Notes: generated by a model not told the origin, from the letters alone. A stretch of 64,000 bases of DNA from Lenzites betulinus (GCA_022264855.1 JABYQU010000008.1:62001-126000), one strand, 5' to 3'. Shown: positions 1 through 10,696, counted from the first letter of the stretch. Program-made: numbers and translations.

Positions 1-1669
1 GGAAAAGGCCATACAGTTCCAGTTTTGGTTGGGAAAACCGCGATTCGCGGTCGTTGAGGGTAATGGAGCCAAAGCGACTATAGAACCGCTTCCGCGGGTC
101 TTCTTCGTCGCACTGGCAGAGGTGATATCCAACCGCGATGTATGAAGTGTCGACCGCTAGGATTACGGGGGCATGCGAATCGTAGTTGATCGCACGAAGT
201 GCCGGAGACTCCAGTAGGGCCTGGCGGAGGTCGTTCATCGCGGCGAGTTGTGCTTCGCCGAACTCGAACGGTACGTCTTTTCGCGTAAGCTGTACCAGTG
301 CGTTCGCGCGTTTCGCGAAGTTACGAATGAAGATCCGCACGACCCCAATGGTCCCCAGAAAGGCTCGTACGTCCGATAGGTCTTTGCAGGGCCCCCAGTT
401 GCGGATTACCGCGGCGCGGGACTCGTCCGGCAGTCGTCCTTCCGGGGTGCAGCGATGTCCTACGACCATGATTTCGCGGGCGCACAGAATGGACTTGGTT
501 CCTGAGAAGGTCCCACCAGCGTACTTCATTCGCTGGACTACGCGGTTGATGTTCCCGAAGTGCTCCCACACGAAGCGCCGGATTCCGCGGTTCTGCGGAA
601 TGGTTTCGTAGACTCCGTTCGCGTCGCGATAGTCGGATTCGGGTCCTTTGCAGGGCACATCGTCGATGTAGGGAGCTGTGAGGTCCGGGATCTCTGGGCG
701 CAGGATATAGGTGACGTCCTCGTGAAAGATCGGCACAGAATTGGACCAGCCCATAGGCAGCGTACAGTGTCTGAGCGCGCCGAAAGGCGTCTGGAAGGTA
801 GTGAGGTCTCGAGAGGATTCCGCGATTAGCCGCTCGTCGTAGCCCACGTAGAGGTCGAAGATCGCGCCGCAAGCGCGTCCCCCAAACTGTTCCGCGAGGT
901 AGTCCGGCGTTGGCGGTACCCCTGAGTGTTGGATGGTAACGCGGTTCAGCGGCTCAAGACTGTGGACGATACGCAGCGAGTGTTTGTCCTTCTTGAGGAC
1001 GCAGAACCATCGCGAACGGTAGGACGAATTGGATGGTTCGTAAACGCCAGCTGCGATCTTTCGCTTCAGCATTTCGCACACCTCCTTGTACAGTCCCGGT
1101 GGAATTGGTATGTTCTTCTCGACCCACGGAGTATGCGGGAGGACAGGGAACTCGACGGGCGGAAAGAACTCGGCCTTAAAGCAACCGCGTTCTTCATCGC
1201 TCCATGCGAAGCCATCGTTGTGGAGGCTCATGAAGTGGTGCAGGAGCTTCTTCTCCTCCGGCCATAAAAAGTCGCCGCCGTGAGCCTTGTCGAACGCCTC
1301 CTTACGTTCCTGAGTATAACGCCCAGTCGGTGTGAACAGTGGAGGCGTCGGGGAGAGCGTGGGCATCGTGGCCAGCGGATCCCCGGTGATATTGCGCTCG
1401 ATGCGGAACTGCTCCGGACACGTTCCGAGAACGGCGCGAACCTTCTGTGCGACGGGCTTGTACTTCTTCTTGGACTGGACATAGGCACTTGCAAGCCCTT
1501 CCTCAGTCGAAGCATCCGCCGCTACACCAGGACCGACGTCCGTCCGCGGGGCCTCGCGGAGCTCGTTTGCTACCGTGCGCGAGTATACTACGCGGGAGCC
1601 CTTGTCCGTCCTATAGGAGAACGCGAACACACCGCTGGAGTGGGGTTGGGTTGCGCTGATTGCGAATAT
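1..1669 (-). pseudogene. gypsy reverse transcriptase / RNase H region (partial)
   Basis: One frame (codons with lowest coordinate = 2 mod 3) is open from about 1660 to the left edge. It holds the RT catalytic box YIDD, with V next, at 659-670 on the minus strand. Upstream are typical RT sequence (RSRWFCVLKKD at about 1000) and the LPMGWSNS motif at about 745. Downstream (about 60-450) comes the RNase H start with a VDTS motif. This segment is the best preserved part of the element. The C-terminal RNase H and the integrase are outside the window. It is called a pseudogene because the upstream protein is frameshifted; this stretch alone has no stop. Confidence 0.85.
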
Positions 1670-2029
1670 CACGGGGTATCGCCTTCGCTAGTCTGCGCTG
1701 AGCTAGAGAAGGGTTTTGCGGCTATAGGCCCGCGAGCAGTCGAGGCTGAGAAGGAAGGAAAGAGAGAGGGAGAAGGACAAGAGTACGAGTCATCGGACGG
1801 TTCGCTTTGTGGGTTTTGGGCGTGGAAATACGCTTTCGCTAGGCTCGGGAGTTGATCGCAGGCGGAGAGATAGAGAGCAGGCATAGGGAGGGAAGGATCG
1901 GAGAGCAGGGTATAAGCGCGAATGCGCGGAACGTCGCCTTCTAGTTCTATGATAACGGCGATGTCGTCACTACCTTCCTCAGATAGTGGGTTCGGGTCGG
2001 ACTGGCTCGGGGTTCGGACGGGCACGAAA

Positions 2030-2536
2030 TCAAGCCCGTCCCCGCGGAATGGTGGGGATTGTCGCGATTTGTCCAGTATTGGGGCACTCAATGGTGATGG
2101 TCTGGTCCTCGTTGTCGAAGTTCTTGATGACGCTCTTGGTTAGGACATCGAACGGCCTTCCGAGGAGCATGTCGTACGCCGCGTTACGAACGACGTGGAC
2201 TTGCAAGTATAGGACAATTGTCGAGACCTTGAACGGCATGTTCCGCACCAAACCGAGCGACTTCTCGACCTCCCCGTTCGCGGATTGCATATTCAGCCGT
2301 ATCGTGGGGTCGTACGAGAGCCCAAGATGGTGGCAGACGTGCTCCGACATCGCGACGATCATGCAACCAGGGTCGACGATCGCTTCTACGTACTCCTTGG
2401 TGTCGACGAGACCAACGATTGATCGCAGCGCATGCGACTCCTTCGCGTTCTTCAGAGGAGGGCTCTCACCAGACGGGGCAACATCCCGAAGGTAGACATC
2501 GTAAAGGTCAGGGAGAACGTAACCGCCAGGCTCCAA
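2030..2536 (-). pseudogene. gypsy aspartic protease segment
   Basis: A retropepsin-like segment contains IVDPGCMIVAMSE at about 2361-2381. The usual active-site triplet is DTG or DSG; here it reads DPG. Further on, YDMLLGRPF at about 2155-2180 matches the second conserved patch (LLGRPW/F) of fungal gypsy proteases. The frame is the same as that of gag and RT, but the linker segments on both sides are read in other frames. The changed active-site residue and the broken linkers suggest an inactive protein. Confidence 0.75.
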
Positions 2537-3298
2537 AGGTGTTCCGAAGCACGAGAGCTCTTCCGGTTCTGCTCCGTCCGCGGTCGAGGATCCTTCGACG
2601 CCAGCGAAGGCAACGGTCCTTTGGCCGGTGGGTGGGACCGTCGCGGAGTGACCGCTTCGCGGAACTTCGCGCGGACCTCCGGCGCCAGTGAGAGGAGCTC
2701 CTCCGTTGAGACATTGATCACGGGAGTCTTCATCATACGCTCGAAGACCGCGGCTGCGAGCCCTGGCTGGTAGACTGGTGCAATCGTGCGAAAGGCGCCG
2801 TCGCGCTCCTGTTCCTTCGGCTTCGCGGGCGGCGCTCCAAAGTTGCGTACGTTCGGGGGCGCGTAAGTCGCATCGCGCGCCTTCGCGAAAGGGTGTTCTG
2901 GCAGCGGTGGTTGGCCTTGGTCCGCCGGTGCGCGATACGGCGTCGCTGGGCGTTCCTGTTGTCGCGGCGGCTCGGGCACCTGGTTCTCCGTCGTCCGGAT
3001 GGTTGCGTCGTGTACGGGTCGCTCGCGGTCCCCGGTCGCTACCGTTTCGCGGAAACGCAGAGCAGGTTCGAGATGCGGAGGGACCAGTCGCGCGGGTTGC
3101 CCAGTGGCGTTCGCCTTAGGGGCGCGAAGGCCGCTGGCGAGCGCGAGGGTCCCGGGCGCGAGTCCGCGGAGCGTTCGCGGTTTTGAGGGCCTGGCGACGC
3201 AGGTCGCGATACCGGTCGCGAGCGCGGTTTTGGGAACGAGGGTACCTCCACGCCATCGAAGCGTTCCTTCCCCTTCTTGAGCATGTACAGCTCGTGCT

Positions 3299-4516
3299 CT
3301 AACTGTTGGATGCGGTCCTCCGCGGTGAACTGGAAGCTACTAATCCACGGTTCGACGTCCTCCGCGATCGCAAATACCATTTGGGCGCTGGGGCTGCCTG
3401 CGCGGGGTTCTGACCTTGGCGAACACGTTCCCGTCGGTGCCATTCGTAGAGTCGGTCGCGCATAGTCAAACCGTCGAACCCAGGGAGCTGTCGCGGGAGG
3501 AACTGACCAGTAGGGAGCACAATCAGCCCTTCCGGGTTACGCGAGCACTTCCCTTCGCGGATGTCAGTCTCCGCTGCCGGGCAGTTCCGCAGCATATGGT
3601 TCGCATCGCCGCAGTAGTGGCAGAAGCCGTTTGGTAGCGCGTTCGCCGCGAAACCGTTCCCTCCCTGCTGGAAACCTTGCGCTCCCTGCATCATGCCCTG
3701 GTAGTTAGGCGCGGGGCGCGCTCCGGCGTTCGGAGGTCCTAGAAAGCGATTCGCGGTCGCGGAAGCATTCGCATTGTTGCCACCTTGCGCGAGGAGCCGG
3801 AAGAGCGGCGCGAGATCCTCCACTTTGATGGTCGAAGAGTCCGCGGGCGTCGTAGTCGTAGGGGCCGCCGGGGCCACTTGGTACGACGCCGTCGTCGTTC
3901 CGTGCAGGATGAATTTCGCGGCCTCGTAGACTTTGGCCAGCTCGTAGGCCTCGTCTGGGTGATGGTCTGGGTCTTTGAGCTGAAGGCGCTGCGCGACCTG
4001 GTCGTGAAGGGGGTTGCAGAGACCGCTGAAGAATAGTCTCGACTGCTCGAAGGTGGACATCTTGTTGTGCTGAATCAGGTAGGACGTCATGGCATAGAAC
4101 GGCCGATAGAAGTCGCCGAGTTCGCTACTGGTGGTGATTGGCGCCCTACGGCGCGACTCGACCAGCTTGTCCACTTCGGCATTGGAGAACTTCCGCGTCT
4201 CGCTAGCGCCGGGGTGCGAAGCGTAGATTGCCGCGCGGAACTCCTCGAAGGTCTTCGTTTGGTCCTTGTACTCCTCCATCTCCTCGTAGAACTCCGACTC
4301 GCTGATCGGCACGTAGCGCGTGACCCACTTCTTCTGTACGTTGGGGTCCGTGATTCCCGCGATCTCGAAGAGGGTCTCGAGGTCCTGGAAGAACCTGCGA
4401 AGGTTCCGCGGCTCGCTAGAGTCAAAGGTGGGCGCGGTCGCATGACCGCGTGCCGGCATAGCACGGCGCATCGCGAAGTTGTTCTGTTCCGCCATCGAAG
4501 AGACTGTAGATGGCTC
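3299..4516 (-). pseudogene. gypsy gag, C-terminal half with zinc knuckle
   Basis: This is a retrotransposon gag protein. The segment ends in a CCHC knuckle, FCHYCGDANHMLRNC, at about 3584-3629. The internal ATG at 4495 begins MAEQNNF, but the frame is open up to the insertion point at 4520 and continues in phase with the N-terminal half at 15465 and above, so this is not the true start. Near 3390 the sense frame shifts to the one open over 3443-3039 (AQMVFAIAEDVEPW), and again near 2980. Three successive shifts in the same direction bring the frame back to that of the protease. Confidence 0.8.
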
Positions 4517-5140
4517 GCGCTGTCGGATGAATATCCGGGAATCGATTGATTAATAAAAATGGTGAGGGGTTTTAATGTGATAGATGATTCCGGATTCTGC
4601 CGCAAAGCGTGTGGGGTTTCTTCTTTTCCAACAGAGGCCTCGCCGAGTTCGTGACTAAGCCGGGCTGGCTGTGATCCTGTATGACAGTCCGCGGTGTGTG
4701 GTATGGTGTGATATAGAGACTATAACGGTGTCTGTGTGTCGTAGGTGTGTGCGAGGGTGTCCTGATTCTGCGAGTGGTCGTGGCCGTGAAATATCTTGCG
4801 TGTGTCTTCTGTGTTCTGGGTCGTCTGAGTCTCTCTGTCTCCTGAGGTTAGTGGTTGTCGTAAGGCTCCGGTGAACCCCAACCAATCTAACAAATCTGTG
4901 TTCTGTCGTGCAATGTCATATGCTAGTAGTTGTCGTAAGATTCACGGCGAATCCCAACTAATCTAGCTCAATCTGTGGGCTACTAAGGGTAATGACTGTG
5001 TGTAGTGGGCTGATGTGACTGCTAAGCTGAGTGTGCTACTGGTGCTACTGCTTATGCCACTGCAAGCTGGCTTGCATGGCAGGCAAGGGGAAATAGCTGA
5101 GAAAATGTGTGTTATTCCCTCCCTGCCTTGCTCACCCCGG

Positions 5141-5148
5141 TATTTATA
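5141..5148 (-). promoter_or_regulatory. TATA box of the LTR (3' copy)
   Basis: TATAAATA on the minus strand in a GC-rich context; the equivalent in the 5' LTR is 14848-14855. It lies about 110 bp downstream of the nearest heat-shock element. Confidence 0.7.
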
Positions 5149-5258
5149 CCTGAGGACGAGGGGCGTGGGAGCTGATTGGTAATACATATGTAAGCAAAAT
5201 CTACGCTGACGAATCCATGTCCAGCACTTTCTCCATCCTTCTACCTCTTTCCTACTCC

Positions 5259-5548
5259 TTCCAGAATATTCCAGAATATTCCACACTCTTCCAGGCACTT
5301 CCATAGATCCTTCCAGACAGTTCTTGGTATGTTGAGAAGCTTCCGGCGCCTTCTCTCGGAATGTTCCTTGTCTTTCCCATACTTTCTAGAATGTTCCGCC
5401 GTGTTCTGGCTCATTCTCTCTGGTTCCAGTCTGTTCTTGTGGTTACTCCTTTATTCCTGCTTGTTCTGTGTTGATGCTAGCGTTTTCTAGATGGTTCTGG
5501 GATGTTCTCTGACTACTCCAGGTGTTTCCGGGGGTTTCTGGAATGTTC
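5259..5548 (-). promoter_or_regulatory. Heat-shock-element array in the 3' LTR
   Basis: HSF binds alternating TTC and GAA triplets spaced by two bases. At 5259-5281 there are five perfectly alternating units (TTC, GAA, TTC, GAA, TTC). At 5384-5396 and again at 5536-5548 there are three perfect units (TTCnnGAAnnTTC). A further GAAnnTTC pair lies at 5359-5366. A single three-unit match is expected only about once per 10^5 bases by chance, so three in 290 bp is strong evidence for a real signal. Function is inferred from the motif only. Confidence 0.75.
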
Positions 5549-5757
5549 CGTACTGTTCTAGTGGGTTCCGTACTGTTCCGCTAGGTTCCGTACTATTCTG
5601 CGAGGTTCCGTACTGTTCTACTATTCTCTGGTGGTTGCTAGAACCTTCTGGTGCATGCTTGGGATGATGGTATGTCTGTGTTCATGACCTTTGGTTCACA
5701 CACTGTCTGTACCGCTAGCCGTCAGGCTCAAGTACCAAACTGGTTTGGTGCGTGACA

Positions 5758-5767
5758 TCCGCCCCAC
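5758..5767 (-). other. Polypurine tract next to the 3' LTR
   Basis: On the minus strand GTGGGGCGGA sits directly before the TGTCACGC start of the 3' LTR. This is the expected place and composition for the plus-strand primer of reverse transcription, and it fixes the element's orientation. Confidence 0.7.
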
Positions 5768-5953
5768 AGTCATACGGCCGTCCTCGGTCGTCCCAACCTC
5801 TTTCCAACTTCAACTGACTTGTTCTGAGTCCTCTCCATGTCTGCGAGGTATGCGGGGTACAGAGATGGTGGCATAAATACAATCGCGCGTATCGACAACA
5901 TGTGGGGCACAGGTACTAGCAAGCTTGGGTACGTGCGTAGCTACTTCTGGTGG

Positions 5954-6553
5954 CTATGGGTATCTTGAGCAGGCGGTGATAGAGCAAAGGCGGGGAACGT
6001 ACGGCACTCCGACCCACAGAGTTGGCATTGTTGCTGGTATCCGGGGGTACCAGCGGGCTTGCAATGCGGAGCTCAGCGGCGGGAGCACATCGGGGATGGG
6101 CGTCGTACGTGTGCTGTTCGGGTGGAGGTGGCCGGTGATGCTAAGAAGCGCGGCGACAATGGGTGCGACGTAACCATGAAGTCCACCTAGCTTGCGGTAC
6201 CGGACCGCAAGAAGAACGTGGCTGTCGGGGACGTTTCGGGGGGTGATGGCAAGAACCACAAAGTCTGTCTGATACTCGACGATACGCTCGACATGCGCAA
6301 CGAAGCCGATAGCTTGCTCGGCGGGGAACAATTTGAACAGGCGGATGTGAGAGTTGATGTATACCATGTGATCTTCCTCTCCTCCATCGTAAACGAGCAT
6401 CGTGTAGTTCTCCATGGCGAAGACATTGTATGCGGGGAGTTCGGCAGCGGGGAAGCGCGGGGAGGACATGCTGGGTGTGCGGGGAGATGAACGGGGAGAG
6501 TGATGCGTCGGGGACTGGGGTGATGCGCTGGGGGGGGGCCTTGCGGTATGCAT
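5954..6553 (-). CDS. Element ORF: hypothetical protein, up to 199 aa
   Basis: An open frame with ATG at 6553 and a second in-frame ATG at 6469 that may be the real start. The N-terminal 30 residues are Pro/Ser-rich. The rest is a normal-looking globular sequence (for example MENYTMLVYDGGEEDHM and TDFVVLAITPRNVPDSHV). I do not recognise a domain. It is the last ORF before the 3' LTR of the young element, on the same strand as gag. It could be an accessory gene of the element or captured host sequence. Confidence 0.45.
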   Translation of the reverse strand: MHTARPPPSASPQSPTHHSPRSSPRTPSMSSPRFPAAELPAYNVFAMENYTMLVYDGGEEDHMVYINSHIRLFKLFPAEQAIGFVAHVERIVEYQTDFVVLAITPRNVPDSHVLLAVRYRKLGGLHGYVAPIVAALLSITGHLHPNSTRTTPIPDVLPPLSSALQARWYPRIPATMPTLWVGVPYVPRLCSITACSRYP

Positions 6554-6779
6554 GTGTTTTGAGTGAGGCCTTCCCAGTACTGTCTATTCGGTAATCGGAC
6601 TGATAACGTCAGATCTCGGGGATCGGCAGTCAATCTCGCAGAATTCCGATATTCTCTGGTGGGAAGCATGCTTCTGTACGATCTGATCTGTCTTCAGGCG
6701 CCCCGCAGTCATTGCTTCTTTCCTCGGCGGTGTGAACTGCGGTCTCCAGCTGCTCCTTATCTCTCGGCGGTGCATGCTA

Positions 6780-7073
6780 TTAATTCCGATGACTTCTATC
6801 CATGTGGCATCCTCGTGTCTGGCCTCGTGCTGATCGGGGTGGATGACCGTGTGGGGATTCCTTGCTGTAACTGACGCTTGGCTTGTTCAAAGTCTTGCTG
6901 GCTGTCTGGCGGTGAATTCCCATCCTCCTTTCTCCTTCCTCGAGGGTCGTTTCCTCCGCTACGTGGACCTCGTCCTTAGCTTTGTCCTGGGGCGGCTGTT
7001 CTGTGGTCCAGTCGGTCTCGTGCGTAGTTCTCCGGGTTGTGCATTCAACGTAGGTGTGAGTATTAATGTTCAT
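6780..7073 (-). CDS. Element ORF: small hypothetical protein, about 97 aa
   Basis: The ATG at 7073 opens a hydrophilic, charged frame, about 60 bp downstream of a TATAAATA box at 7132-7139 on the same strand. No domain is recognised and codon evidence is weak. The call rests on the combination of a TATA box and an open frame within the young LTR element. Confidence 0.3.
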   Translation of the reverse strand: MNINTHTYVECTTRRTTHETDWTTEQPPQDKAKDEVHVAEETTLEEGERRMGIHRQTASKTLNKPSVSYSKESPHGHPPRSARGQTRGCHMDRSHRN

Positions 7074-7131
7074 TTTTGCAGATGGCTTGTACAATGCCAA
7101 TCCCGTCTCGAACGGCTGACTGGGGCGGTGA

Positions 7132-7139
7132 TATTTATA
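7132..7139 (-). promoter_or_regulatory. Internal TATA box 1 of the young element
   Basis: TATAAATA on the minus strand, followed after about 60 bp by the ATG at 7073. The octamer is the same as in the LTR promoter. Confidence 0.45.
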
Positions 7140-7619
7140 CCATTTCTTTGGTGCGTCGTGTGTTCTCTTTTTGGCTACCTCAACGTCTGACGTGTCCTAC
7201 ATAGTTCCTCTTCTTCATTCAACTCTACGTGGCACCACTATCCATAGGCAAAGGACCGGTGTCCGCGTATGTGTTGTGATCCTTTTGCTCCTTTTGCTGT
7301 TCTCTCGCTTTCGTGGTGCGTGTGTCCATGCTATCATTTCTATATCCTTGTTCGCTGATTGGGTATACAGCTTTCGTTCTAGAGTGCTTGATTGGTAGGT
7401 AGCCAGGCAGGCAGTGGTACTCGCTGTATTTCTATAGAGACAAGACATGTGTGTGACAGAAAAGCGGTAGACTGTGCGTGTGTCCAGGTTGAGTGTGATT
7501 ATGTTTCCATTTCTCCGTTTCATATGCAATACATGGCAGGGTACGGTTCCAGCCGCCCCGCAGTCATGCTGCTATCCTATCGGTGGTGCTACGTTGCCCA
7601 GCGGCTATGTCCCTAATTC

Positions 7620-7850
7620 TCATCTCCGTCGTGCTCGCCGTGATGGTGCAATCCCAAAGGTTGGACGGCGTGCTTCCCGGTCCTGTGCGTGCTTCATTGT
7701 CCTTGCGTGCTTGATCATTCTCTGAATGACTTTCTTGCGGGTACTCGTCTCCTTCATCTTCTTCTTCCCGAACCAAGCGCCTCGCCTACGCCTCTGTTTC
7801 TCTTCCTTCTCAAGCTCCCGTAAAGTATTGTCGAGTACTTTGTTCTTCAT
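7620..7850 (-). CDS. Element ORF: very basic small protein, 76 aa
   Basis: The ATG at 7850 opens a frame dominated by Lys, Arg and Glu (LRELEKEEKQRRRRG and KKMKETSTRKK are visible), suggesting a charged helix. A TATATAAA box lies 120 bp upstream at 7971-7978. The frame may continue by splicing, which I could not resolve. No family is recognised. It may equally be a chance ORF. Confidence 0.3.
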   Translation of the reverse strand: MKNKVLDNTLRELEKEEKQRRRRGAWFGKKKMKETSTRKKVIQRMIKHARTMKHAQDREARRPTFGIAPSRRARRR

Positions 7851-7970
7851 ATAGAGCAGTCAACTGTGATAAATGGGTACTAAAAGGGTGTATGTGGGGT
7901 ACAAGTGGTGGTTGGGGAGTCCTGATACTGTGGGGGGTGTCCTTGTGCTGTCCTGGGTCAAGCGGGGCCT

Positions 7971-8096
7971 TTATATAATTTTCTTATAATTTTCCACAAT
8001 TATCTGGTATTTTCTAGACATTTCTAGACATTTCTGGATGTGTCTCGGGGCTTCTCGGGGTGTCTCGGGCTTTGAGGGAATTATCTAGAATTTTCT
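7971..8096 (-). promoter_or_regulatory. Internal promoter 2: TATA box with heat-shock-like element
   Basis: TATATAAA (minus strand, 7971-7978) is followed on its upstream side by repeated TTCTAGAC units (8013-8032). At 8079-8096 there is a four-unit heat-shock-like element (GAA, ATC, GAA, TTC), perfect except for one base. The layout resembles that of the LTR promoter. Confidence 0.5.
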
Positions 8097-9586
8097 TGCA
8101 CTGTCGCGGGGTGTAGAGCCGTGTGCGTGATGGTGCGCGGTCGTTCGATGGCGTTCTTTGGTCGGGATATCCAAATCGAGCCGGGCGGGCTGTAGGGCAG
8201 GCTGGCGCTGGCGCGGGGCGTCGGGAGTTGCTTGTACGGGCCGTTAAGCGCCGGTCTGCGTGTCTGCATACATAATCTTGCTGTTTTCGGCCGTGCGTGG
8301 CTGTCGCGTGGGTTCCGTGTGGCCTGTAAGCGCCGTAGTCATGCCCAAATCGAGCTGGTGGGCCTAATCGGGAATCTTGCGTAAGCTTTGCCATTCTGGG
8401 AACTCGCGTGCGCGTCGCGTGGGCCGGAAGCGCTCGGGTTCGGTGGCCGGTCTCCGGGGCACGTGCTTGTGCTGCGGTAGGCTGCGGTAAGTACATCTGC
8501 GCGCTTGTCGCGTTTCTTGCTCTTCCTCTGCCTTGTCCTCGCGTGCCGTTGTCCTCTTCCTCCCTCTCGTGCTTGCTGGTCGTGCTCGACCGCCGGACCT
8601 CGTGTCCGAGCGCGTCCCTCGTACGTTCTTCGCCGTGTTTGGGCTTGTCTCGGGTGGTTTTGGTCCTCCTTTCTCTCTCACTCACTCGTCGGCTATTCTT
8701 TCTCGTTCTCGTTTCCTCGGACGCGGCCGCCTGCGGCTTGAAGCTCGAACGCGACCCTTTCCGAGTAGGATGGCGTGTGGGCGGCATGGGATCGAGAGTT
8801 GCACGGGTTAGGGTGGATTGTGGGCAGGGCGACGGGGTATGCGGGCATGCGGCCGCGGTGGCGGGGTATCAGGTATGTACTAACCGTCATTTCTTGCGTG
8901 TGTGGGCGTGTGCGGGCGGTGCGAGGCACTTCAAGAGGCCCGTACGCGTTCGGGGACAAGCGCGAGCGGACGGGCGACGTTCAAGAAGCCCGCGTCCGTC
9001 GTTCGCGTGCAGCCCACGTCCATCTCCTCCTCCTTGCGTGTGAGCGAGCTCAGGCGCGGTGCTGGGGAGCGTGCGCGTGCGCGTGGGTCCGTTTGCTAAC
9101 ATTTTGTCTTTGCAGATTTGTTTTAGAGTCTTCATAGCCGTCAGGCTCGTTTCTTCAAGACCTCTCTCTTCCCTTTGCGTTTTGCCAGCCTTCCCATTCT
9201 TTGCTCCTCCGTCCCGTCATTCCGTGCTTGTTTTCTTCTAAGGGTATCAGGTGCGTGCTCTGCCCATTTTTGCTAACTCTACGCGTCCGCGTGCATCGTA
9301 TGCCGGGCGGTGGAGCTCGGGCGTGGATCGGGCGTGGGTCATTTGGCCCACGCTTGCCCGCTCGGGCTCTGTTGTCCGTGCTGCCTGCGGCGTTCGTCAA
9401 GAGATCAAGACACGTGGCTATAGTATTACAGGGGGGTAGGGCCTGCTACGTAACGGTACAATCGGCCGTCCAGGGCGTGCTACGAAACGAATCAACGGGA
9501 CTCAGGTGGGTGGGGCATCAAGCTGACGGGGTGGTGATGACATGAGAACTCGGGCCTGCGCTCCGGGCGCGGTGCTATACAACTAA
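8097..9586. other. Interior of the young element without a convincing gene
   Basis: Only low-complexity open frames rich in Arg, Thr and Pro occur on both strands here, overlapping one another. I see no domain, no reverse transcriptase and no integrase motif. It may be spacer or decayed coding sequence. Confidence 0.5.
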
Positions 9587-10696
9587 TCAGAACGTGTCGG
9601 TTTCCATCGCAAAATCATGATTCCAAAGCCCAAGAGTCGACGCGGGCTCGCCATGGCCGAGCCCTCCGGTGGCCGCACGATGAAGCGAACGGGTTACGGT
9701 ACGAACGAAACGGCGCTCGGGCCTGCTCCAGAGGTGAACTGGAACGTTGAGCAGGCCAGTGAGGTTCGAGAGCTCCATCTCGTGGAGTGCGAGGTCCGGG
9801 CGATGGGGAGTACGGCGAGGCGACGGACGGCGGTGTGACTGGCGAGCGGCGCGGCGGCGCTTGACTGACGCGGGCGCGGACGGCGGGAGTGCGAGCTGGG
9901 TCTGTCGTGTCGGTCGCGGGCGGAGATTGTACGGGGGCGGGCTGGAGAAGTCGATTGAGGACGCGTCGGAGTCGTCGTGTAAGAACAGCGGGTCCGAGCC
10001 GAGAGGGGATACTACAGGTGATGGACTGGACGGTGTGGACGGCGGGCTCGAGTGAGGGCTGAGAGGTTGGAGTTCGTCGGTTTCTTCGTCATACGGGTAT
10101 CCAAGGTCTTCGATATCGGGTTCTTCGGCATCTGTGAGGTGCTCGATGCACGGGTGCTCGAATGGGATAGGCGTTGGCAGGCGCGACGTCTCCTCCGCTT
10201 GCGCTGCGACTTGGTTAAGAACGGCTGCGAGTTGCCCTGCATAGTCGGGCTCCGGGTCATGCAAGAAGTTGAGGCCGGGTTGGAGGGCAGGCAAGGGAGC
10301 GGGGTGGTTGATGGGAAGCCGGATGATGGAGGGGGTGGTGGCAACGGAGGCCACTTGGGCAATAGCCGGGGAGGGGGCAGGGGGAGGGCCATCAGAATTG
10401 GACTCGAAAGAGTTGATGAAAGGGGTAGACTCCTCGAAGAGGAGGACACAGGTGCCTGATCGGGTCCGGCCCGCTTGGGTAAATCTGACATTACGAAGGA
10501 GGAAGAATTCGACATAGACCGTGGGATCCCAAGGGGCCCGGATGTGAGGGACGGAAAAGGCAAGGTCACAGAGAATAATCGGAGTAGGAACCTGAGGCAG
10601 GTGACTGTCACGCGCTGCATCACAGTGAAAATCATGAATATAACCAAAACGGTCAGGGTGACCTGGGTGAGGGATAGGGATGCAGACCGGGGGCAT
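9587..10696 (-). CDS. Element ORF: hypothetical Pro/Ser-rich protein, 369 aa
   Basis: A single open frame from ATG 10696. The N-terminal 110 residues look globular (IPIPHPGHPDRFGYIHDF; VYVEFFLLRNVRF). The middle is Pro/Ser-rich and acidic. Near residue 255 is PPPYNLRPRP, a basic YNLRPR patch I associate with proteins of fungal retroelements, and the C-terminal third is basic. A TATAAAA box lies 80 bp upstream at 10775-10781, and a perfect heat-shock element farther up at 11088-11100. I do not know its function. It sits in the position where pol would be expected but has no pol motif. Confidence 0.6.
   Translation of the reverse strand: MPPVCIPIPHPGHPDRFGYIHDFHCDAARDSHLPQVPTPIILCDLAFSVPHIRAPWDPTVYVEFFLLRNVRFTQAGRTRSGTCVLLFEESTPFINSFESNSDGPPPAPSPAIAQVASVATTPSIIRLPINHPAPLPALQPGLNFLHDPEPDYAGQLAAVLNQVAAQAEETSRLPTPIPFEHPCIEHLTDAEEPDIEDLGYPYDEETDELQPLSPHSSPPSTPSSPSPVVSPLGSDPLFLHDDSDASSIDFSSPPPYNLRPRPTRQTQLALPPSAPASVKRRRAARQSHRRPSPRRTPHRPDLALHEMELSNLTGLLNVPVHLWSRPERRFVRTVTRSLHRAATGGLGHGEPASTLGLWNHDFAMETDTF

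Larger units (their letters stand above)
1..4520 (-). mobile_element. Old Ty3/gypsy retrotransposon, 3' portion (left of the nested insertion)
   Basis: This is the downstream part of a minus-strand gypsy element: gag at about 4516-3040, protease at about 2536-2030 and reverse transcriptase below 1670. The order gag-PR-RT identifies the Ty3/gypsy class. The integrase and 3' LTR must lie left of position 1. The element resumes at 15465 on the other side of the nested LTR element. The reading frame changes at least five times, so this copy is probably dead. The sequence is rich in TCGCG/CGCGA and shows no CpG loss. Confidence 0.9.
4521..5757 (-). repeat. 3' LTR of the young element (1237 bp)
   Basis: Read on the minus strand it starts TGTCACGC and ends CATCCGACA, with 4-bp inverted ends TGTC/GACA. 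It carries a TATA box (TATAAATA) at 5141-5148 and, upstream of it in the sense of transcription, three perfect heat-shock elements. A run of four imperfect repeats of about 20 bp with the core GTTCCGTACTGTTC lies at 5546-5625. Short ORFs of 76 and 113 codons inside it also occur in the other LTR and are not treated as genes. Confidence 0.95.

Noticed and set aside
4655..5304. ORFs of 76 and 113 codons repeated in both LTRs
   Set aside because: Their repetition is explained by LTR identity; they overlap the TATA box region and have no domain.
8014..8787. 257-codon frame rich in Arg and Thr inside the young LTR element
   Set aside because: Low complexity, overlaps the heat-shock-like promoter region, and has a competing frame on the plus strand.
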